In this document: positions 45,590 through 54,713 of the stretch, piece after piece | Layout of the letters: every line of letters starts with the position of its first letter | How positions within the stretch are numbered: position 1 is the stretch's first letter | Source of the DNA: Rhodospirillales bacterium | GTDB lineage: Bacteria > Pseudomonadota > Alphaproteobacteria > Rhodospirillales > Defluviicoccaceae | Assembly: GCA_016793925.1 (NCBI GenBank) | Contig: JAEULH010000100.1 | Location: 1 to 64,000 of the forward strand | DNA length: 64,000 bases | Reading direction: 5' to 3' | Position numbers and translations under genes: made by a program | The notes under the pieces: generated by a model | The model's database searches: none | What the model was told of the DNA's origin: nothing | The model's input: the letters and a program-made list of their open reading frames with translations, nothing else

Positions 45590-46816
45590 CTACAGCCTCG
45601 CCGGGATCCGTGCCCCTGCGGCTCGCTCCAGCGCGGCGAGGTCTTCGGCCAAGGCGCCGAAGCGGGCGATGACCTCGGCGATCTGCTCGGGCGTATGGGC
45701 CGCCGAGACGCTGGCGCGCAGCAGGCAGGCGCCGTTCGGCGTGCCGGGCGGCAGGGCGAGGTTGACGTAGACGCCGCGTTCGAGGAGGCGGTTCCAGGCG
45801 TAGATCGCCGTCTCCTCGTCCTTCATCCGGAGCGCGATCACCGGGCTCATCTCCGCGCACACTTCGAAGCCGGCGGCGACGACGCCGTCGAAGAGCGCCC
45901 GTGCATTCGCCCACAACCGCCGGCGCAGGTCCGGTCGCCGCTCGATCTCGCGCAGCGCGGCAAGAACGGAGGCGACGTTCGACGGCGAGGCCGAGGCGGT
46001 GAACATGTACGGGCGGCTGCAATAGCGCAGGACGTCGAACTTCGGGTGGCTGGAGGCGCCGAAGCCGCCGACGGCGCCGAGGCTCTTGCTGAAGGTGCCG
46101 ACGACGAAGTCGACCTCGTGCTCGATGCCCTGTTCCTCGGCGACGCCGCGGCCATGATCGCCGAGGACGCCGAGCGAATGCGCCTCGTCGACCAGGAGAT
46201 AGGCGCCGTGGCTGCGCTTGACCTCGGCGAACTCTCTGAGCGGCGCCCGGTCGCCGAGCATGCTGTAGATCCCTTCGACGACCACCAGCTTGCAGCGGTC
46301 GTCGCCGCCTAGCCGGGCGAGGCGCTTGTCGAGGTCGGCCGGGTCGTTGTGGCGGAAGCGGACCAGGGTCGCGCCGCTGAGCCGGCAGCCGTCGTAGATG
46401 CTGGCGTGCGAGTCGGCGTCGAGCAGGATGACGTCGTTGGCGCCGGCCAGTCCGGAGAGTATTCCGAGGTTGGCCTGGTAGCCGGTCGGGAAGACCATCG
46501 CCGAGCGCTTGTCCAGGAATGTCGCCAGCGCCCGCTCGAGGGCGACGTGCGTGGCGTAGGTGCCGTTGGCGATGCGCGACCCTGTCGTTCCGGTGCCGTG
46601 GACGCGGATGGCCTCGATTGCGGCCTCCATGCACAGCGGATCGTAGGTCAGGCCAAGGTAGTTGTTGGTTCCGACCAGGATGGTCCGCTTCCCGTCGACC
46701 CGTGCTTCCGTCGCCGAGTACAGCTCCTCCATGCGCACGCCGAAGGGATCCGTTCCGGCCTTCAGAACCTTCTCGTGACGGGCCGCCGGCAGGCTGTACT
46801 TGTCGAAGATGTCCAT
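45590..46816 (-). CDS. spt: Serine palmitoyltransferase
   Basis: PLP-dependent alpha-oxoamine synthase, 408 aa, condensing serine with a fatty acyl thioester to 3-ketosphinganine. VGTNNYLGLTYDP lies near the N-terminus, the substrate-side His138 in LDADSHASIYDG, Asp210 and His213 in LLVDEAHSLGVLG, and the PLP lysine Lys244 in VGTFSKSLGAVGG. Other family members (KbL, BioF, HemA) are similar, but the adjacent ACP, epimerase and acyl-AMP ligase point to the sphingolipid enzyme. It is last in the - strand operon, three bases after the ACP gene. Confidence 0.92.
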   Translation of the reverse strand: MDIFDKYSLPAARHEKVLKAGTDPFGVRMEELYSATEARVDGKRTILVGTNNYLGLTYDPLCMEAAIEAIRVHGTGTTGSRIANGTYATHVALERALATFLDKRSAMVFPTGYQANLGILSGLAGANDVILLDADSHASIYDGCRLSGATLVRFRHNDPADLDKRLARLGGDDRCKLVVVEGIYSMLGDRAPLREFAEVKRSHGAYLLVDEAHSLGVLGDHGRGVAEEQGIEHEVDFVVGTFSKSLGAVGGFGASSHPKFDVLRYCSRPYMFTASASPSNVASVLAALREIERRPDLRRRLWANARALFDGVVAAGFEVCAEMSPVIALRMKDEETAIYAWNRLLERGVYVNLALPPGTPNGACLLRASVSAAHTPEQIAEVIARFGALAEDLAALERAAGARIPARL

Positions 46817-46819
46817 AGC

Positions 46820-47086
46820 TCAGCCGCCTTTCATTCGTTCGTGCACGAGCCGGGCGAGATCCGCAACGGTTTCGACGTCCGATATCAGGTTGATGGGAAT
46901 GTCGATGTCGAACTTGTCTTCGATCTCCATGATCAGGTCCATGACCTCGACCGAGTCGATATTGAGCTCCGAGCTCAGGCTCGTCTCGGCGCCGAGTGCG
47001 ATCTGCTCCTTGTTATAACGCTGAAGCATGTCGCACAGATCGCTGACGATGCTGTCGATCTCCGGCGATTCGACCTCTGGTTCCAT
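46820..47086 (-). CDS. Dedicated acyl carrier protein
   Basis: An acidic 88-aa carrier protein. The phosphopantetheine attachment Ser45 lies in LNIDSVEVMDLIMEIED. The longer frame upstream lacks homology, so ATG at 47086 is the start. It sits three bases before spt and probably delivers the acyl chain, loaded by the acyl-AMP ligase upstream, to serine palmitoyltransferase. Confidence 0.93.
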   Translation of the reverse strand: MEPEVESPEIDSIVSDLCDMLQRYNKEQIALGAETSLSSELNIDSVEVMDLIMEIEDKFDIDIPINLISDVETVADLARLVHERMKGG

Positions 47087-47129
47087 GCTTGCCTCTACCG
47101 TTCTTTTTGGCGACATCCCGCCAGGCGCT

Positions 47130-48170
47130 TCAGAGCCAGCCGTGCCGGCGATACCAGTCGAGTGTGAGCGACGCGCCCTCGACGAAGCCGACGCGCGGCG
47201 TCCAGCCCGCCATCGCATCCACCGGCCGTTCGCGGCAGACCCAATCCGGATACCATAGCTCGCCAAGCTTGCCACGGGAAAGCATCGGCGCGCGACCGCG
47301 CACGGCGGCGATCGATTCCGCCGCCAGCGCGGCGCACCAGACCAGCGGCCGCGGGGCGCGCACGCAGCGGACGGGCCGGCCGACGAGGGGAGCGGCAAGC
47401 GCGGCCAGATCGGCCCAGCCATAGCCTCCCGGGCGAGCGTCGTCCGGCTCGATCACCTCGCCCCGCCAGACGGGCCGGGCGAGCACGCGGCAGAGCAAGC
47501 GGGCAAGATCGTCGACATAAAGCAGTGAGAACCGAGCCTCGGCGCCGCCGGGCGCGACGAGAAGACCGCGCGAGAGTTGTCGGAAAATGGGCAGGGCGCC
47601 CCGGTCGTGCGGGCCATAGACCGCCGGAGGGCGAACGACGCAGACCTCCAGTCCGCTGTCGGCGGCGGCGTCTTCTCCGGCCCGTTTGCTTGCAGCGTAG
47701 GGGGAGGCTGCGGGGGTGCGGGCGGCGAGAGAAGAGACGAGGAGCACCCGCGCCGGCCGCGCCGCTTTGCCGACCGCCGCCAGAAGGCGCTGGGTTCCGG
47801 CGCCGTTGACGCGGCGGTAGTCGTCGTCCCGGCGCGCGGAGACGAGGCCGGCGAGGTGAATGACCGTGCCCACGTCCTCGACCAGCGGTGCAAGGCTCGC
47901 CTCGTCGTCGAGGGATCCTTGAACCGCCTCGACCTCCGGCGGCAGGCGCGAACCGGCGTCGCGGTTCCGGACCAGCGCCCGCGTGCGATGATGCGCGACG
48001 AGCGCGTTGCAGAGCGCCTGGCCGACGAAGCCGGTCGCTCCCGTAACCGCAACGAGCCCTGAGGCCGCGGCTCCCGCGCCCGTCTCTTCGCGCCCCGCGG
48101 CGTCAGCCGGCGGCTGCAATCCGCTGTTCGGCGTCGAAGCCGTATGCGGGGGTCGCGTCGATGCCGACAT
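47130..48170 (-). CDS. cerR: NAD-dependent epimerase/dehydratase family protein, CerR-like
   Basis: Extended short-chain dehydrogenase fold, 346 aa from the ATG chosen. The dinucleotide motif is VAVTGATGFVGQAL, the active-site pair lies in SPYAASKRAGE (Tyr and Lys), and VIHLAGLV and VVRPPAVYGP are typical of the fold. In Caulobacter an epimerase-like protein between the ACP and acyl-ACP ligase genes acts as the ceramide reductase; by position this is its counterpart. The start is uncertain: 48170 overlaps the ligase by 68 bp, and TTG at 48119 would shorten that to 17 bp. Confidence 0.75.
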   Translation of the reverse strand: MSASTRPPHTASTPNSGLQPPADAAGREETGAGAAASGLVAVTGATGFVGQALCNALVAHHRTRALVRNRDAGSRLPPEVEAVQGSLDDEASLAPLVEDVGTVIHLAGLVSARRDDDYRRVNGAGTQRLLAAVGKAARPARVLLVSSLAARTPAASPYAASKRAGEDAAADSGLEVCVVRPPAVYGPHDRGALPIFRQLSRGLLVAPGGAEARFSLLYVDDLARLLCRVLARPVWRGEVIEPDDARPGGYGWADLAALAAPLVGRPVRCVRAPRPLVWCAALAAESIAAVRGRAPMLSRGKLGELWYPDWVCRERPVDAMAGWTPRVGFVEGASLTLDWYRRHGWL

Positions 48171-49893
48171 CGATGGCCCGCAGCCCGTCATTGAGGTAGC
48201 GCGCCTTTGCCGCGGCGCGGCTCAGCTTGCCCGAGGAGGTAAAGATCAGGGTGCGCGCCGGCACCAGCATGACCTCGCAATGCACCCCGGCGGTCCGGTG
48301 AATGATCGCCGAGATGTCCTGGACCAGCGCGCGCTGGCGCGCGGGCTCGGCGAAGTAGCACTCGACGACGATCACCACCCGCTCGTCGCCGTCGTCGTCA
48401 TCGACCGAAAAGGCCGCGACGGAGCCCGTACGCACGTCGGCGAGGCTCTCGACCGCCCATTCCAGATCCTGCGGCCAGATGTTCCGGCCGTTGCAGATGA
48501 TCATATCCTTGCGCCGACCCGTCACGAACAAGGTCCCGCCGACGGCATACCCCATGTCGCCGGTGTCCAGCCAACCGTCGGCCAGCTTCATCTGCCGCGT
48601 CGCCGCCGGGTTGCGGTAGTAGCCTTCCATCAGGCTCGGCCCCTGGATGCAGATGCGGCCGATCGTCCGATCCGGCAGCGTCCGACCGTTATCGTCGCGG
48701 ATTTCCACGGCGTATTCCGGCAGGACCGAGCCGCAGGCGACGAACGACCGGGTCCGCTGCGCCGCACCGTTCGACTTGACCGGTACCGCCCGGCGCGTGA
48801 ACTCGTACTTGTCGCGATCGACACTGTCGACAACCACGCCTTCGCCCAAAGGCGCGAAACTGACCGCGAGCGTCGCCTCGGCGAGGCCGTAGCTCGGCAG
48901 GAACGCCCGGCGATCGAAGCCGTGCGGGCCGAAGGCGGCCGCGAACTGTTCGAGCACGTCCGGGCGGATCATTTCGCCGCCGATGCCCGCAACCCGCCAC
49001 GACGACAGGTCGAGGTTCATTGCGTTGGCCTTGGCCGCGCGGCGCAGGCACAACTCGTAGCCGAAGGTCGGGCTGAACGCGATCGTGCAGCGGCGCTCGG
49101 AAATGAGCTGCAGCCAGGTCAGCGGCCGGACGGCGAAGGTCGAGGTCGCGAGATAGTCGATCGAGACCTGCGCCAGCATCGGTGTGATGCAGAAGCCGAC
49201 CAGCCCCATGTCGTGGTAAAGCGGCAGCCACGACGCCGCCCGATCGCCGGCCCTCAGCCGGAGGCCGTCGCGCCCGATCGCGCGGGCGTTGGTCGTGATC
49301 GCCCGCTGCGACACCATCACGCCCTTGGGGTCCATGGTGCTGCCCGAGGAGTACTGGATGTAGCACGGCTCGTCCTTGTTGAACGGAGCCAGCGCCCCAC
49401 CCGCGGCCGGAAGGGCATCGAAGTCCTCAGGCGTTCCGATCAGGCGGGCGCCGAGGCCGGCAGCCGCCTGCGCCAGCGTCGGCAGCAGTTCGCGCGAAGC
49501 GACCGCCGCCGCCGGCTGCGCCGCCGCCAACATGGCGCGCAAACGGGCGACGTGGGCGTCATGACCGCCGAGGTTGATGCTCAACGGCAGCGGCACCGGG
49601 ATGAGGCCGACGTACTGGCAAGCGTAGAAGAAGATCAGGAAATGCGGGCTCGTCTCGGCGACGATAGCGAACCGGCTGCCCCGCGGCAGGTCGAGCGTCG
49701 ACAGCCGGAGGGCCAAATCGAGGGCCCGCTCGCGGATCTCGCTGTACGGCAGCGACCGCGCCGGCGCGCCACGGCTCGAAAAGAAGTTGCAACCGGTCTC
49801 CCCGCGCGCCGCATAGTCGAGACCTTCCCATATGGTCTCGAACGTGCCGACGCGGAACGGAAGAACCGGGTTGCTCGTCGCCGTAAGCTCCAC
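48103..49893 (-). CDS. Fatty acyl-AMP ligase (acyl-ACP synthetase-like)
   Basis: A 596-aa adenylate-forming enzyme that should activate a fatty acid with ATP and load it on the downstream ACP. The adenylation core includes IQYSSGSTMDPKGVMVS (P-loop-like), WLPLYHDMGLVGFCI and LPSYGLAEATLAVSF. The C-terminal TGRRKDMIICNGRNIWPQDLEWAVE and the lysine of SSGKLSR complete it. The GTG start at 49893 is preferred because a perfect GGAGGT lies seven bases upstream; an ATG at 49950 is an alternative. It is the first gene of the spt operon. Confidence 0.88.
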   Translation of the reverse strand: MELTATSNPVLPFRVGTFETIWEGLDYAARGETGCNFFSSRGAPARSLPYSEIRERALDLALRLSTLDLPRGSRFAIVAETSPHFLIFFYACQYVGLIPVPLPLSINLGGHDAHVARLRAMLAAAQPAAAVASRELLPTLAQAAAGLGARLIGTPEDFDALPAAGGALAPFNKDEPCYIQYSSGSTMDPKGVMVSQRAITTNARAIGRDGLRLRAGDRAASWLPLYHDMGLVGFCITPMLAQVSIDYLATSTFAVRPLTWLQLISERRCTIAFSPTFGYELCLRRAAKANAMNLDLSSWRVAGIGGEMIRPDVLEQFAAAFGPHGFDRRAFLPSYGLAEATLAVSFAPLGEGVVVDSVDRDKYEFTRRAVPVKSNGAAQRTRSFVACGSVLPEYAVEIRDDNGRTLPDRTIGRICIQGPSLMEGYYRNPAATRQMKLADGWLDTGDMGYAVGGTLFVTGRRKDMIICNGRNIWPQDLEWAVESLADVRTGSVAAFSVDDDDGDERVVIVVECYFAEPARQRALVQDISAIIHRTAGVHCEVMLVPARTLIFTSSGKLSRAAAKARYLNDGLRAIDVGIDATPAYGFDAEQRIAAAG

Positions 49894-50519
49894 TGCCTCT
49901 ACCTCCGAGAGATGAATTCTTGATGCTCCGCGATCCCGCGAAGTGCGCACCCCTAATAAACAAAACTCCTAATGTTTTGCTCTGAGCTGCAAGACCTGGT
50001 CAAGCGCGACGTGCACATGCTAGCCATGCCTCGTCCGACCATCGATTCATGCCGGCGACGCCAAATTGATCCAGTTTTGTGCGTCGAATTCCCACCGCGA
50101 TGCTTGAACGGCGAGATCGAAACGTCATGTTCAGACTTGAGCATTGCAGATCTGTCAATCGACAATTAAAATGATTCTAAGTGTAGAATTAGCAGTGATA
50201 ACCGCACGTCACAAGTCACTCTTTGTTACGATCTGTTACGACCGCTCGATGTGCTTTTTTGCGTTTGTGTGGGACCGCCGGAAGTCGGCTTGCGCCGCTG
50301 GTTCTGCGGGGGGAGCGGGGCGACGCGGCGACGGCCGCGTCCAAGCCATCGTGCGCAGGCCTCGTGGCCGGCCTTCACAAAAGCTTGAGGCGGCGCATGG
50401 CGCGCCACTTGCTTATAGTAACGTGCGAATCACGGCGCCGCCCAGACACTGGACCGGGTCGCCCGTATGAGGCCTGTTTGGGAGGCGCGTGGCGACTGCA
50501 GCGACGATAAGGAGGGCTG
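49894..50519. other. Long divergent intergenic region
   Basis: This 626-bp region separates the sphingolipid operon (- strand) from a glycosyltransferase-like gene (+ strand). It is less GC-rich than the flanks, with AT-rich patches at about 49960-49980 and 50150-50200. Copy 2 of the TGTTAC direct-repeat motif lies at 50221-50239. No credible protein gene was found. It probably holds promoters in both directions. Confidence 0.5.
50221..50239. promoter_or_regulatory. TGTTAC direct-repeat motif (copy 2)
   Basis: CTTTGTTACGATCTGTTAC carries TGTTAC at 50224-50229 and 50234-50239, ten bases apart. It matches the copy at 35823-35841 in 17 of 19 positions. The spacing of one helical turn suggests a protein dimer binding on one face. 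Confidence 0.4.
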
Positions 50520-51308
50520 ATGCATTTCACGAACCGAGAGGGGCTAGGCGAATGGAACATCCCGGAGGATCATCTGCAGCGGCGGAAACTGGGGCTTTCC
50601 GCAATGGTCCGGCTGAAGGATGAGGAAACCTGGATCGGCCCGTGCCTCGAGTCGATCCTCCCCTGGTTCGACGAAGTCGTATGCGTTCTCCAACCCTGCT
50701 CCGATAGAACCGAGCAGGTGATCCGATCCTTCAACAGTCACAAGATCGTCATTCACCACTATCCGTTCGACAGCTTTCCGATGGGTCCAGGGCACGACAG
50801 TTGCCCTTCGGACTCCGTGTACTCGAGCGCCTATTACTACAACTGGTCGCTGGCCCAGACGACGCGCGCGACCGTGTGCAAGTGGGACGGCGACATGGTC
50901 GCCATGGACTGGCTCGGCGCGCGGATCCGCGGCCTGATGGCTGCCGGCGTGCATCGGATCACCTTTCACGGCACGGACATCGTCGGCGACGAGTTGCGCT
51001 GGGTCAGTCGAACGCCGAAGTGCCCGACGGACGGGGTCTATCCGGTTACGCCGGAAACCTACTACGAGCAGGGGCCCCTAAGTCAGGAAATCCGCGGGAT
51101 CGGCACGGGGCATACGATCGCCCGCTCGGCCTTTCTCCACTTCAAGTGGGCGCGCAAGCCGATGGCGAGTGCGATCAAGCAATGGCCGGAAGGATGGGAG
51201 GCGATCCCGCACTTTCGCAAGATGCTGAAGAAACGCGATGCCGCTCGGCTCTACAGCGGCGAATACCCGTCCGCCGTGTTGCCCCTGGTCACGCTTGTGC
51301 CGGCCTAG
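50520..51308 (+). CDS. GT2-like glycosyltransferase family protein
   Basis: A 262-aa protein with the start of a GT-A fold: KLGLSAMVRLKDEETWIGPCLESILPWFDEVVCVLQ, and an Asp pair in CKWDGDMVAMDWLG that could be the metal-binding DxD-type motif. The perfect AAGGAGG upstream supports the ATG at 50520. It is single and faces away from the sphingolipid operon. The acceptor is unknown; it may be a member of a surface-glycan cluster rather than of the lipid pathway. Confidence 0.7.
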   Translation: MHFTNREGLGEWNIPEDHLQRRKLGLSAMVRLKDEETWIGPCLESILPWFDEVVCVLQPCSDRTEQVIRSFNSHKIVIHHYPFDSFPMGPGHDSCPSDSVYSSAYYYNWSLAQTTRATVCKWDGDMVAMDWLGARIRGLMAAGVHRITFHGTDIVGDELRWVSRTPKCPTDGVYPVTPETYYEQGPLSQEIRGIGTGHTIARSAFLHFKWARKPMASAIKQWPEGWEAIPHFRKMLKKRDAARLYSGEYPSAVLPLVTLVPA

Positions 51309-51315
51309 CCCTCAG

Positions 51316-52164
51316 CTACCACGACAGCGCGGAGGGACCCGGTAGCAGGGGTCCGTACAGCCAGGTCAGCCACAGGCCGAGCGCGAGGAACGGGCCGAAG
51401 GGGATGCGCGTCGTCGCGTCGATGCGCCGGCCGACCCCGGCACTGAGCGCGACCGCTGCGAGGGCCGCGAGGGCGGCGAACAGGACGACCGTGGGCAGCG
51501 CCTGCCACCCGACCCACGCGCCCGCCGCGGCCATCAGCTTGGCGTCGCCGTGCCCCAGTCCCGCGCGGCCGCGAACCCGGGCGTAGAGGGCGGCAAGCAG
51601 CCGGAAGCTCATCCAGCCGAGGCCGGCGCCGACGACATGGCTCGGCAAGGCCTCCGGCGTCATCTGCCAAACCATGAACAAACCGATGGCCGCGAGCGGC
51701 AGGGTCAGGGCGTCGGGAAGGATCAGGACGCGCAGGTCGATCGCGGCCAGCGCCACCAGCGTCCAGCCGAGGATGGCGGACGCCCAGAGGGCATCGCCGG
51801 GCACGACCGGCGCCGCCCAGACGACGACGAGGATCGCGGCAATCTCGATGGCGGGATAGAGCAGGCTGATCCGCGCGCCGCAGTACCGGCAGCGCCCGCG
51901 GCGGAGCAGCCAGCCGAACAGCGGGACAAGGTCGACGGGACCGAGGGGGTTGTTGCACGAGCGGCATCGCGAGCGGCCGAGGACGACGCCTTCGCCTTCG
52001 GGCAGGCGTACAACCAGAACGCCGAGGAAGCTGCCGACGATCGGCGCTGCGATCAGAGCGAGCCAGACCGGGTTCACGCCGGAGCCCGTCCCGGTCGGCG
52101 CAATCTCGCGCCGCAACGTCCATCTTGCCGCTGCCTCGGCCGAGGGCCACATCTTGTCGGCCAT
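51316..52164 (-). CDS. Prepilin peptidase (A24 family)
   Basis: A 282-aa integral membrane aspartyl protease that cleaves and methylates type IV prepilin-like leaders. The N-terminal CRSCNNPLGPVDLVPLFGW and CRYCGARIS zinc motifs, AIDLRVLILPDALT with the first catalytic Asp, and GLGHGDAKLMAA with the second are all present. About seven membrane helices are seen. The partner TadE/TadG-like genes lie 29 kb away; no pilin gene is adjacent. Confidence 0.92.
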   Translation of the reverse strand: MADKMWPSAEAAARWTLRREIAPTGTGSGVNPVWLALIAAPIVGSFLGVLVVRLPEGEGVVLGRSRCRSCNNPLGPVDLVPLFGWLLRRGRCRYCGARISLLYPAIEIAAILVVVWAAPVVPGDALWASAILGWTLVALAAIDLRVLILPDALTLPLAAIGLFMVWQMTPEALPSHVVGAGLGWMSFRLLAALYARVRGRAGLGHGDAKLMAAAGAWVGWQALPTVVLFAALAALAAVALSAGVGRRIDATTRIPFGPFLALGLWLTWLYGPLLPGPSALSW

Positions 52165-52184
52165 CGCGGTCTTCGGAACCGGAC

Positions 52185-52658
52185 ATGCGCCTGCACGTCG
52201 TCCTTGTCGCCGCCCTCGTTGCGGTCATATCGCCGAGCGCGCTTTTTGCCGGCGAGATCCGAAGCTACGCACAGGTTCAGGACGACGGCTCCCTCGTCGT
52301 TCGCAACCAGCTCATCCACCTCTACGGCGTCATCGTCCCCGGCTCCGGCTGGTTCTGCCAGCCGCAGATCAGCCCGACCCGCTGCCGGTCCTCGACCGCC
52401 GCCCTGGCACTCGACGCCAAAATCCAGGGTTTCGTCCGCTGCGATCCCGTTGCGCAGTACGCCGACGGCAGCCTCGGTGCGTTCTGCAGCGTCGGAAGCG
52501 TCCGTCTGGGTGACAGCGAGGATCTTGGCGCCTATCTTATCGCTCGTGGCCATGCGTTTGCGGCGCCCGGCGCGCCGTACGAGTATGTCATCCTCCAGGA
52601 GCTGGCCAAGGTCAACCGACGCGGCCTCTGGGGCTTCGGCTTCGGCGGCTGGTACTAG
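52185..52658 (+). CDS. Secreted thermonuclease-like protein
   Basis: A 157-aa protein with a Sec signal peptide (MRLHVVLVAALVAVISPSALFAG) and a SNase-like fold hinted by VVRNQLIHLYGVIVPGSGWFC, ARGHAFA and the C-terminal KVNRRGLWGFGFGGWY. Three or more cysteines (C-x-x-x region near residue 60, CDPVAQ, CSVGSV) suggest periplasmic disulfides. Catalytic Arg/Glu residues of nucleases are not obvious, so it may be non-enzymatic. It is divergent from the prepilin peptidase with only 20 bp between starts. Confidence 0.7.
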   Translation: MRLHVVLVAALVAVISPSALFAGEIRSYAQVQDDGSLVVRNQLIHLYGVIVPGSGWFCQPQISPTRCRSSTAALALDAKIQGFVRCDPVAQYADGSLGAFCSVGSVRLGDSEDLGAYLIARGHAFAAPGAPYEYVILQELAKVNRRGLWGFGFGGWY

Positions 52659-52831
52659 GTCCTGGGCGTCCGGGCTTCCGCCTTGTTCGTACAGGGCCGA
52701 CGGCGTAAAAGCGGCAGGATCGGTGGACCGGAGGGCCGGGTTCGCAGGCAACATCGATTTGCGCCGGGCGTCTTCTCGAGCCGATCGGCCGCTCATGACC
52801 GCAGGATCACGTCGGCTAGCGTGAGGATCTG

Positions 52832-54565
52832 ATGCGCGCAATCATGCACATGTTTTTCCGCGCGGAGGGCGCCAGGCCGTGGAGCGTGCTGATCTGCCTG
52901 CTGCTCGCCGGCATCGCCGACGGCACGAGCTTCGCCAGCATGCTGCCCCTCATCGCGGTCGCCATCGGCAACGGCGGCGAAAATCAGTCGCCGCTGTACC
53001 ACGCGGTGATCAACGCGTTCAACGCCGTCGGCCTGAAGCCCGAGCTGGTGCCGCTGCTGATGGTGGTGATCGCCGGGACGACGCTGAAAAGCCTGCTGAT
53101 CCTGCTCGCCATGCGCCATGTCGGCTTCGCCCAGGCGAACGTGATCACCAAGCTGAGAGCGCGGCTGGTCAAGGAAGTGCTGCAGGTCCGCTGGAGCTTC
53201 TTCACCTCCCACCCGGTCGGACGGCTGGTCAACTCGGTCAGCAGCGACGCCGGCCGCGCCGCCGGCGGCTACAGCCTTGCCGCGCAGCTCTTCTCCAATG
53301 TCATCCTGTCGGTGGTCTACATCGGCGCGGCCTTTGCCGTCTCCTGGAAGCTGGCCCTGGTCGCGCTCTTCATCGGCGGCGGCGTCGCCGCCAGCCTGAA
53401 CTTCTTCATCACTCGCTCGCGCCGGGCGGGGCGCAAGCAGACCGTGCAGATGCGCGAGCTGATGATCTTTCTCACCGACGCCCTGAACAGCATCAAGCCG
53501 CTCAAGGCGATGGCCAAGGAATCGCACTTCATCAACCTGTGCGACACCCGCATCCGCTCCCTGCGCCGGACGGCGCGCAAGGAGCTGATGAACCAGGAGA
53601 CCCGGCGGGCGCTCGAGGAGATCATGGTCGCGATCTGCCTCGGCATTACGCTGTACATCCTTTTCGCCGTGCTGAAATTCCAGTTCGCCGAGGTCCTGGT
53701 GATGTCGCTGCTGCTCTCGAAGACCGTCAGCAACGTCGGCCGGATCCAGAGCTTTCTCCAGCGCGCCATCGCCGTCGAGGCGCCGTACTTGGCCATCCGC
53801 GAGCTGCTCGCCGAGGCCAAGGCCAATGCCGAGCGGCTCGGCGGCGGCGCGCCGCCGCGGCTTGAGGAGGGCGTCGTTCTCGACAAGGTGGTCTTCTCGT
53901 TCGGCAGGAAGCGCGTACTCAAGGGCGTCGACATCGAGGTTCCGGCGAATTCCATCACCGTCATGACCGGGCCGTCCGGCGGCGGCAAGACCACGACCCT
54001 CGATCTGATCCTCGGTCTTTACCAGCCGAACCGCGGCCGGGTCCTGGTCGACGGCGTGCCGCTGGATCAGCTCGACCTGAAGCGCTGGCGCGAGATGATC
54101 GGCTACGTGCCGCAGGAGTTCGTTCTTTTCCACGACACCGTCTTCGCCAACATCGCCGTCGGCGACGACGAACTCGGCGAGGCCGAGGTCGAGGCCGCGC
54201 TCGTTGCCGCCGGCGCCTGGGATTTCGTCTCGGCCCTGGCGAAAGGCATGCACACCACCGTCGGCGAGAAGGGGAGCAAGCTTTCCGGCGGCCAGCGCCA
54301 GCGCATCGCGCTCGCCCGGGCGCTCGCCCGCAAGCCCAAGCTGCTCATCCTCGACGAGGTCTCCAGTGCGCTCGATCCGGCGACCGAGACCGACATTTGC
54401 CTGCGCCTGCGCGCCATGGCGGGGTCGATCACCGTGCTCGCCATCACCCACCGCCCGGCGTTTCTCCACATCGCCGACCGGATCTACAAGCTCGAAGACG
54501 GCCTCGTCGCCGACGTCGAGGCGCCGGCCCAGCTCCCGCCGTCGCTCGCCGCGACGCAGGGGTAG
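52832..54565 (+). CDS. ABC transporter, fused permease and ATPase
   Basis: A 577-aa half-transporter of the exporter type. Six membrane segments lie in residues about 15-310. The ATPase follows, with Walker A GPSGGGKTT near 381, the signature LSGGQRQRIALARALA near 490 and Walker B KLLILDEVSS near 512, then an H-loop THRPAF. It probably works as a homodimer. The context of glycan and sphingolipid genes suggests a lipid-linked or glycan substrate. It lies 173 bp after the SNase-like gene. Confidence 0.92.
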   Translation: MRAIMHMFFRAEGARPWSVLICLLLAGIADGTSFASMLPLIAVAIGNGGENQSPLYHAVINAFNAVGLKPELVPLLMVVIAGTTLKSLLILLAMRHVGFAQANVITKLRARLVKEVLQVRWSFFTSHPVGRLVNSVSSDAGRAAGGYSLAAQLFSNVILSVVYIGAAFAVSWKLALVALFIGGGVAASLNFFITRSRRAGRKQTVQMRELMIFLTDALNSIKPLKAMAKESHFINLCDTRIRSLRRTARKELMNQETRRALEEIMVAICLGITLYILFAVLKFQFAEVLVMSLLLSKTVSNVGRIQSFLQRAIAVEAPYLAIRELLAEAKANAERLGGGAPPRLEEGVVLDKVVFSFGRKRVLKGVDIEVPANSITVMTGPSGGGKTTTLDLILGLYQPNRGRVLVDGVPLDQLDLKRWREMIGYVPQEFVLFHDTVFANIAVGDDELGEAEVEAALVAAGAWDFVSALAKGMHTTVGEKGSKLSGGQRQRIALARALARKPKLLILDEVSSALDPATETDICLRLRAMAGSITVLAITHRPAFLHIADRIYKLEDGLVADVEAPAQLPPSLAATQG

Positions 54566-54713
54566 GGGCTCCCCCCGCCATTTGCGAAGAGAGGGCGGCG
54601 GCGGCGCGGACGAGGGGCCGGCGGCTCCGAAACGTCATTGCGAGGAGGGCGCAGCCTGACGTGACGAAACAATCCGCCACCTTTATCGACATATCGACAT
54701 GCCCGCGATGCGG

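Noticed and set aside
48007..49923. 638-aa open frame antisense to the acyl-AMP ligase
   Set aside because: Mirror frame of a well-supported gene, Arg/Gly/Asp-rich, no motif.
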